NCBI GenBank assembly: GCA_964519895.1
Contig: CAZFLE010000017.1
Coordinates: 1 to 64,000, forward strand
Direction of reading: 5' to 3'
DNA length: 64,000 nucleotides
Source of the DNA: CAYFPX01 sp964519895
GTDB taxonomy: Bacteria > Myxococcota_A > UBA796 > CAJQPC01
The position numbers and the translations under genes were made by a program. Shown here piece after piece: positions 59,748 to 64,000 of the stretch. A model generated the notes under the pieces. The model was not told the origin of the DNA. It was given only the letters and a program-made list of their open reading frames with translations, and did not search any database. The stretch's first letter is position 1. Each line of letters begins with the position of its first letter.

Positions 59748-61678
59748 TGACGCGTTCGATCAACAAGCTCCTGATCGCCAACCGCGGCGAGATCGCGGTC
59801 CGGATCGCCGCCACAGCCAGCTGCTGGGGCATCCGCACCGTCGCCGTGCACTCCAGCGCCGACGACGACGCACCCCACGTGCGCGCCTGCGACGAGGCCG
59901 TCCGCATCGGCGGGCCCGCGCCCGCGGAGAGCTACCTTCGCGCCGACGCCTTGATCGAGGCTGCCCGTCGGACCGGCGCCGACGCGGTGCACCCGGGCTA
60001 CGGCTTCCTCAGCGAGAACGCCGCCTTTGCTCAGGCCGTGCTGGACGCCGGGCTCACCTGGGTCGGTCCCCCGCCAGAGGCCATCGCCACGATGGGCTCC
60101 AAGGCCGCTGCGCGCCAGCTGGCCGAGTCCCTGGACGTGCCGGTCCTGCCTGGCTCCACCGACGTCTCGCTCTCGGCCGCCGAGGCGATCGGCTGGCCGG
60201 TGCTGGTCAAGGCCGTGGCGGGCGGCGGCGGACGAGGCATGCGCGTTGTCGAGGATCCGGCGGACTTCGAGACCGCCTGTGAGACCGCCTCCCGCGAGGC
60301 TGCGTCGGCCTTCGGCGACGGCACCCTGCTGCTGGAGAAGTACCTGCAGCGACCGCGGCACGTGGAGATCCAGGTCTTCAGCGACACCCTCGGCACCCAC
60401 ATCCACCTCGCCGAGCGGGAGTGCTCCATCCAACGGCGCCACCAGAAGGTCATCGAGGAGCACCCCTCCCTCGCCCTGGACGACGCCCTCCGGGAGCGCA
60501 TGGGCGCAGAGGCCGTGAAGCTCGCCCAGGGCATCGGCTACGTCGGCGCCGGGACGGTGGAATTCCTGGTCGACGACTCCGGAGGCTTCTACTTCCTGGA
60601 GATGAACACCCGGCTCCAGGTGGAGCACCGGGTGACCGAGGGCGCCTACGGCTTCATCGACCTGGTGGAGTGGCAGCTGCGCGTGGCCTGGGGTGAGCCG
60701 CTCCCGGAGCTGCCGCCGCGTCGCTTCGCCTGCGTCGAGGCCCGGCTCTACGCCGAGGACCCGGACGCCGGCTATGCACCTCGCACCGGGCGGGTCCTGG
60801 ACCTGCACCTGCCCCTCAAGCTGGGCGTCCGGATCGACGCCGGGGTGGAGGAGGGCTCCGCGGTGTCCACCCACTACGACCCGATGCTGGCCAAGGTCAT
60901 CGCGGTCGGAGACGACCGGGACCAGGCCCGGCGACGCTTGATCCTGGGGCTCGAGGATCTCAGCGTCCTGGGCGTGGTCACCAACCTCGACCACCTGCTC
61001 CGGGTCCTGCGCCACCCGGCCTACGCGGTCGGGGACCAGCACACCGGCTTCCTGGTCGAACACGCGGACGACCTGGCGCCGCCGGACGCCAGCGAGCGCG
61101 CCCGCTGGGCCCTGCTGGCCGCAGCGACCCTCACCCTGGCGCAGCCGCGAGATGTGCTGCCCGGCATCGAGCGGGGCTGGCGCAACAGTCGCTGGCGGGA
61201 CCCGAGCCTGCACCTGGGGGGCGGCGAGGTGCACTGGCGGGTTGCCGGCGAGGGCTGGCGGCTCACGGTCGATGGCCAGGCCCACCAGGTGGCGCTGCTC
61301 TCCCAGGACGGCGCGGCGGTGCGGCTCCGGGTCGACGGCCTGACCCGCGGCCTGCGGGTGGCCAGCGACGACACGACCTGGTGGGTGCACGCCCTGGGCG
61401 GTGTCGCGACCGTGTCCATCGACGAGGCCTGGCCCGCTCCCCAGGACGAGGCCGCCGCGGGTGCCTGCGTGGCCCCGATGCCCGGCAAGGTGCTGAGCGT
61501 GGCGGTCGAGGTGGGCCAGGCGGTGACCGAGGGCCAGCTCCTCGCGACCCTGGAGGCGATGAAGACCGAGCATCGGCTGCTGGCCCCGCGGGACGGCGTG
61601 GTCGCGGCCGTTCAGGCCAGGGTCGGAGACCAGGTGGACGCCGGCGCGGTGCTCGTGGCGCTGGCGGACGAGGAGTAG
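59747..61678 (+). CDS. Acyl-CoA carboxylase biotin carboxylase/BCCP (alpha) subunit (643 aa)
   Basis: Biotin carboxylase domain: LLIANRGEIAVRIAATA, HPGYGFLSENAAFAQA, VKAVAGGGGRGMRVV (ATP-grasp loop), ECSIQRRHQKVIEEHPS, and FLEMNTRLQVEHRVTE. The C-terminal biotinyl domain has the biotin Lys in LEAMKTEHRL, with T in place of the usual M after Lys. The ATG overlaps the beta-subunit TGA (TGATG), so alpha and beta are made in stoichiometric coupling. It completes the TetR-BKACE-carboxylase unit. Confidence 0.93.
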   Translation: MTRSINKLLIANRGEIAVRIAATASCWGIRTVAVHSSADDDAPHVRACDEAVRIGGPAPAESYLRADALIEAARRTGADAVHPGYGFLSENAAFAQAVLDAGLTWVGPPPEAIATMGSKAAARQLAESLDVPVLPGSTDVSLSAAEAIGWPVLVKAVAGGGGRGMRVVEDPADFETACETASREAASAFGDGTLLLEKYLQRPRHVEIQVFSDTLGTHIHLAERECSIQRRHQKVIEEHPSLALDDALRERMGAEAVKLAQGIGYVGAGTVEFLVDDSGGFYFLEMNTRLQVEHRVTEGAYGFIDLVEWQLRVAWGEPLPELPPRRFACVEARLYAEDPDAGYAPRTGRVLDLHLPLKLGVRIDAGVEEGSAVSTHYDPMLAKVIAVGDDRDQARRRLILGLEDLSVLGVVTNLDHLLRVLRHPAYAVGDQHTGFLVEHADDLAPPDASERARWALLAAATLTLAQPRDVLPGIERGWRNSRWRDPSLHLGGGEVHWRVAGEGWRLTVDGQAHQVALLSQDGAAVRLRVDGLTRGLRVASDDTTWWVHALGGVATVSIDEAWPAPQDEAAAGACVAPMPGKVLSVAVEVGQAVTEGQLLATLEAMKTEHRLLAPRDGVVAAVQARVGDQVDAGAVLVALADEE

Positions 61679-61711
61679 TTCGGCCTCCTGGGGCGTAGGG
61701 TGGGGGAGACC

Positions 61712-62440
61712 ATGTTCTTCCTGCCCCTGCGAGACCACCCGAACCCCGAGGGCTTCCGCCCGTGGGTGACCTGGGCGCTCATCGCGGTGAACGTGGCCGT
61801 CTTCGTCCTGGCCACGTCGACCGCGACCCTGAACGCGTGGGGCTTCCGGCCCGGCCAGCCCGAAGCCGCGGACGTGTTCACCAGCATGTTCCTGCATGCC
61901 GGTGTCCTGCACCTGGCCGGAAACATGCTCTTCCTGTGGATCTACGGCGACAACGTCGAGCACCGCCTGGGCCACGGGCGCTTCCTGCTGGCCTACCTGG
62001 CGACCGGCGCAGCCGCGGTGGCTGGCCACGCCGCCCTCACCCCGGACTCCTTGGTGCCGATGGTCGGCGCCAGCGGGGCCATCTCGGGGGTGCTGGGCTT
62101 CTACTTCCTGTGGTTCAAGCACCACCGGGTCGAGGTGCTGGGCGCGGTCTTCCCCTTCTGGTTCGGACGCATCCACGTGCCGGCCCGGGTGCTGCTCGGG
62201 GCCTACGTGGTGCTGGACAACCTGCTGCCCCTGCTGACCACCACCGGCGGCTCCGTGGCCTACGGCGCCCACCTGGGCGGGTTCTTTGCCGGGATCGTGG
62301 GCGCGGCGGTGGTCTTCCGGGGCCGTCGGCCGCCCGCGGGCCGGCCTCCAGGCTGGCGTCCCGCACCGCTGCCGGGCGGTCTGGAGCGCCAGTCGGGCTG
62401 GTCGAAGCGCCTGCCGGGCCGGAAGCGCCCCCGCTACTGA
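61712..62440 (+). CDS. Rhomboid family intramembrane serine protease (242 aa)
   Basis: Six hydrophobic segments with LHAGVLHLAGNMLFLWIYGD in an early segment, the catalytic Ser in VGASGAISGVLGFYFLWF (GASG), and the catalytic His in AYGAHLGGFFAGIVG. The N-terminus FFLPLRDHPNPEGFRPWVTW is typical of the bacterial group. ATG at 61712 has GGGGGAG upstream; a GTG four codons earlier is possible. The 3' end overlaps the convergent GMC oxidoreductase gene by 7 bp. Confidence 0.9.
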   Translation: MFFLPLRDHPNPEGFRPWVTWALIAVNVAVFVLATSTATLNAWGFRPGQPEAADVFTSMFLHAGVLHLAGNMLFLWIYGDNVEHRLGHGRFLLAYLATGAAAVAGHAALTPDSLVPMVGASGAISGVLGFYFLWFKHHRVEVLGAVFPFWFGRIHVPARVLLGAYVVLDNLLPLLTTTGGSVAYGAHLGGFFAGIVGAAVVFRGRRPPAGRPPGWRPAPLPGGLERQSGWSKRLPGRKRPRY

Positions 62441-63864
62441 CGCTGATCCAACCACCGCAGCACGTTCCGCCGCGCGATGGAGAGGATCAGCCCCTGGGGG
62501 TTGATGCCCGGGGTGTCGGGCAGGATGCTGCTGTCGTTGAGCCAGAGCCCGTCGGTGCCGTGCACCGCGCCCCAGCTGTCGGTGATCCCGGCCGCGCCCA
62601 TCGGGCAGGTGGCGTGCAGGTGGATGGCGGAGAGCGACGCGTTCTCGTAGGTCACGGCGCCCTCCAACCCGCTGGCCTGGCTCGCTGAGGTGAGGTCGTG
62701 GCCCCCTACCAGAGGGCTGAAGACGTGCTCCGCCCCCGCGGTGAAGAGCAGCTTGCAGAGCCGGGACAGGCCCAGGCCCAGCAGCGCGAGGTCTTCGACC
62801 GACACCGGAAAGCGCACCAGGGCCTCCTTGAACACCGGCAGGTTGCGCACGACGCCTCGGCGGTTGGCCATGATCTTCACGTAGAAGATCGCCGTGCGCC
62901 GCCAGTCCTCGAGGGCCCTGGCCCGCTCGGTGGGGCTGCCGGGCATCCAGAGGGCGAGGTGGGCGAGAGAGCTGTGGCTGCAGCCGAGGGTCATCCAAGG
63001 CTTGAACTCCTCGACCTGCTGCACAGGCACCCCCAGTCGGGGGTCGTTCATCGGCTCGGGGAAGCGGGCGGCGACCCGGATCATCGGGTTCAGGGCCAGG
63101 GTGTCGCCGACCCGACCCCGCAGGCCGCTGCGTCGGAGCAAGAGTGGGGTCTGGATGGCGCCGCAGCAGACGAAGGTGCTCTCGGCGCGGATGCGCAGCC
63201 GGACGGGCCCGCTGTCCCTCTGCTGCACGGCGACGGCCCCGGTGACCCGGCCGCCCTGGCGGATCAATCGCTGGGCTCGGGTGCGCGGGTGCAGCCGTGC
63301 GCCGGCCGCCAGGGCCCGAGGCACAAAGGTCTCCCGCATCGAGCGGCGCACGCCCATCGGGTCCTGGCCCGGGTAGGACCAGAAGCGGTGGATCTCGCTG
63401 TTCTTCCAGCCCAGGGCCTCGGCGCCTTCGATGAGCTTGCGCGAGTGGGGTCCCACGCCGCCGGGGCGGGTCGACACGCCGACCGCCTGCTCCACGGCAT
63501 CGATGTGCGGGGCCAGAGCGTCGCCGCCGAAGTCCTCGAGCTGGCCCTCGAGCGCCCACCGGTCCAGGACCTCGGCCATCGGTCGGTGGTAGAGCCCGGC
63601 GTTGATCTCGCTGGCCCCGCCCACGCAGCGTCCCTCGACATAGGTGACCTTGGTCTTGCCCAGGGCTGGGGTCAGGCCGTCGTTGCGGTACTTCTGGGCC
63701 ATCTCCTCGAGGGAGTGGGCCGGCGCCGAGTTCAGGGACAGATCGCGGCCCTCCTCGAGCAGGACCACGTCGAGGCCCGCCTCGGCGAGCATCGCCGCGG
63801 TCATCGCCCCACCGGGGCCGGAGCCGATCACGAGGACGTCGGCGGTCAGGGACTCCTGCTTCAG
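62434..63864 (-). CDS. GMC-family flavin oxidoreductase (about 476 aa)
   Basis: FAD-binding GxGxxG: DVLVIGSGPGGAMTAAMLAE. The second motif is GRCVGGASEINAGLYHRP and the active-site His is in SAIHLHATCPMGAAG, followed by LWLNDSSILPDTPGINPQGL. It resembles bacterial GMC alcohol/sterol dehydrogenases. The only credible start is CTG at 63864 (LKQESLTADVLV), with GGAGG upstream and overlapping the TGA of the preceding gene; no ATG, GTG or TTG fits. Its probable partner is the short gene cut by the window edge. Confidence 0.85.
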   Translation of the reverse strand: MKQESLTADVLVIGSGPGGAMTAAMLAEAGLDVVLLEEGRDLSLNSAPAHSLEEMAQKYRNDGLTPALGKTKVTYVEGRCVGGASEINAGLYHRPMAEVLDRWALEGQLEDFGGDALAPHIDAVEQAVGVSTRPGGVGPHSRKLIEGAEALGWKNSEIHRFWSYPGQDPMGVRRSMRETFVPRALAAGARLHPRTRAQRLIRQGGRVTGAVAVQQRDSGPVRLRIRAESTFVCCGAIQTPLLLRRSGLRGRVGDTLALNPMIRVAARFPEPMNDPRLGVPVQQVEEFKPWMTLGCSHSSLAHLALWMPGSPTERARALEDWRRTAIFYVKIMANRRGVVRNLPVFKEALVRFPVSVEDLALLGLGLSRLCKLLFTAGAEHVFSPLVGGHDLTSASQASGLEGAVTYENASLSAIHLHATCPMGAAGITDSWGAVHGTDGLWLNDSSILPDTPGINPQGLILSIARRNVLRWLDQRQ

Positions 63865-64000
63865 TGCGGGTCCTCCCGGCCGGACCAGAACACGAAGGTG
63901 CCCATCTTCTCGTAGAACTCGACCGTGTCGCGCATCAGGCCCAGGGGCGAGCCCTGCCAGGCGGCGACCTGGCGCTCGCGATGGGGTCGGGAGAGGGCGC
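63861..64000 (-). CDS. C-terminal end of a small protein coupled to the GMC oxidoreductase (partial)
   Basis: The visible 46 residues include VAAWQGSPLGLMRDTVEFYE and GTFVFWSGREDPH before TGA. The layout (Arg-rich helix, SPL, then a closing aromatic segment) recalls the small gluconate-2-dehydrogenase subunit-3-like proteins that precede GMC oxidoreductases, but too little is present to be sure. The stop overlaps the CTG start of the GMC gene. Confidence 0.6.
   Translation of the reverse strand, partial: ALSRPHRERQVAAWQGSPLGLMRDTVEFYEKMGTFVFWSGREDPH

Overview
The window is about 70% GC, densely coded, and contains many lipoproteins, TPR proteins, a very long Ser/Thr kinase-ATPase-TPR protein, PilZ-like and GAF proteins with Pro-Glu linkers, and an Asp-Ser-rich lipoprotein. 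This gene style points to a Myxococcota/deltaproteobacterial chromosome, probably a draft genome or MAG, because two runs of exactly 100 N sit inside GAGCCC-type repeats. I saw no rRNA, tRNA, CRISPR array, prophage or replication origin.

Layout: (1) 1-7.7 kb: a truncated PilZ-like gene, then an aerobic benzoyl-CoA module: boxC-boxB, followed 17 bp later by a PHP-type metallohydrolase lipoprotein, with boxR divergent. The 80-bp boxC/boxR intergenic region carries two copies of an 11-bp GCA-N6-TGC-type motif and three TGCA boxes. (2) 7.7-9 kb: a RAYT-type Y1 transposase with a large inverted REP-like repeat beside it. (3) 9-13.2 kb: a tightly overlapping minus-strand operon from an acyl-CoA dehydrogenase through small membrane and Zn proteins to a DNA methyltransferase; ttcA diverges from it. 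(4) 14-19.9 kb: a minus-strand operon greB, penicillin acylase-like lipoprotein, RluA-type synthase, pteridine-reductase-like SDR, a FolB-cupin fusion and a second SDR. (5) 19.9-33 kb: TPR protein, first HTTM pair, a large lipoprotein, the kinase-ATPase-TPR regulator, a FadR-like palindrome in front of a small helical protein, a long-chain acyl-CoA ligase, an EI24-type membrane protein and an epimerase.

(6) 32.8-41.5 kb: a repeat-rich stretch with two related hairpin elements of about 160 bp plus a simpler inverted repeat; a Cys-rich membrane-anchored protein, a GAF protein and a PilZ-like protein (both interrupted by assembly gaps), a small PD-(D/E)XK protein and an aminotransferase. The most notable object is at 36264-38015: a beta-propeller lipoprotein whose C-terminal thioredoxin/TlpA-like domain is interrupted by an in-frame TGA exactly where the first Cys of a CxxC motif should be. 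It reads as UxxC and is followed immediately by a hairpin fitting a bacterial SECIS element, so it is probably a selenoprotein that standard gene calling splits in two.

(7) 41.6-56.6 kb: TPR and sulfatase-fold lipoproteins, Asp-Ser lipoprotein, DUF2079 protein, site-2 protease, MATE exporter, phosphoesterase, APH-like kinase, GDPD lipoprotein, deoxynucleoside kinase, a second HTTM pair, Aat, a MurG-like glycosyltransferase and a DUF493 protein. (8) 56.6-61.7 kb: a TetR regulator whose stop codon lies in a perfect 19-bp palindrome, followed by a translationally coupled operon of a BKACE enzyme and both subunits of a biotin-dependent acyl-CoA carboxylase. (9) 61.7-64 kb: a rhomboid protease and a GMC oxidoreductase coupled to a small partner gene cut by the window edge.

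Metabolically the window favours acyl-CoA chemistry (benzoyl-CoA epoxidation and ring cleavage, acyl-CoA dehydrogenase, acyl-CoA ligase, BKACE plus carboxylase), with at least three separate regulatory palindromes or operators visible in the DNA.
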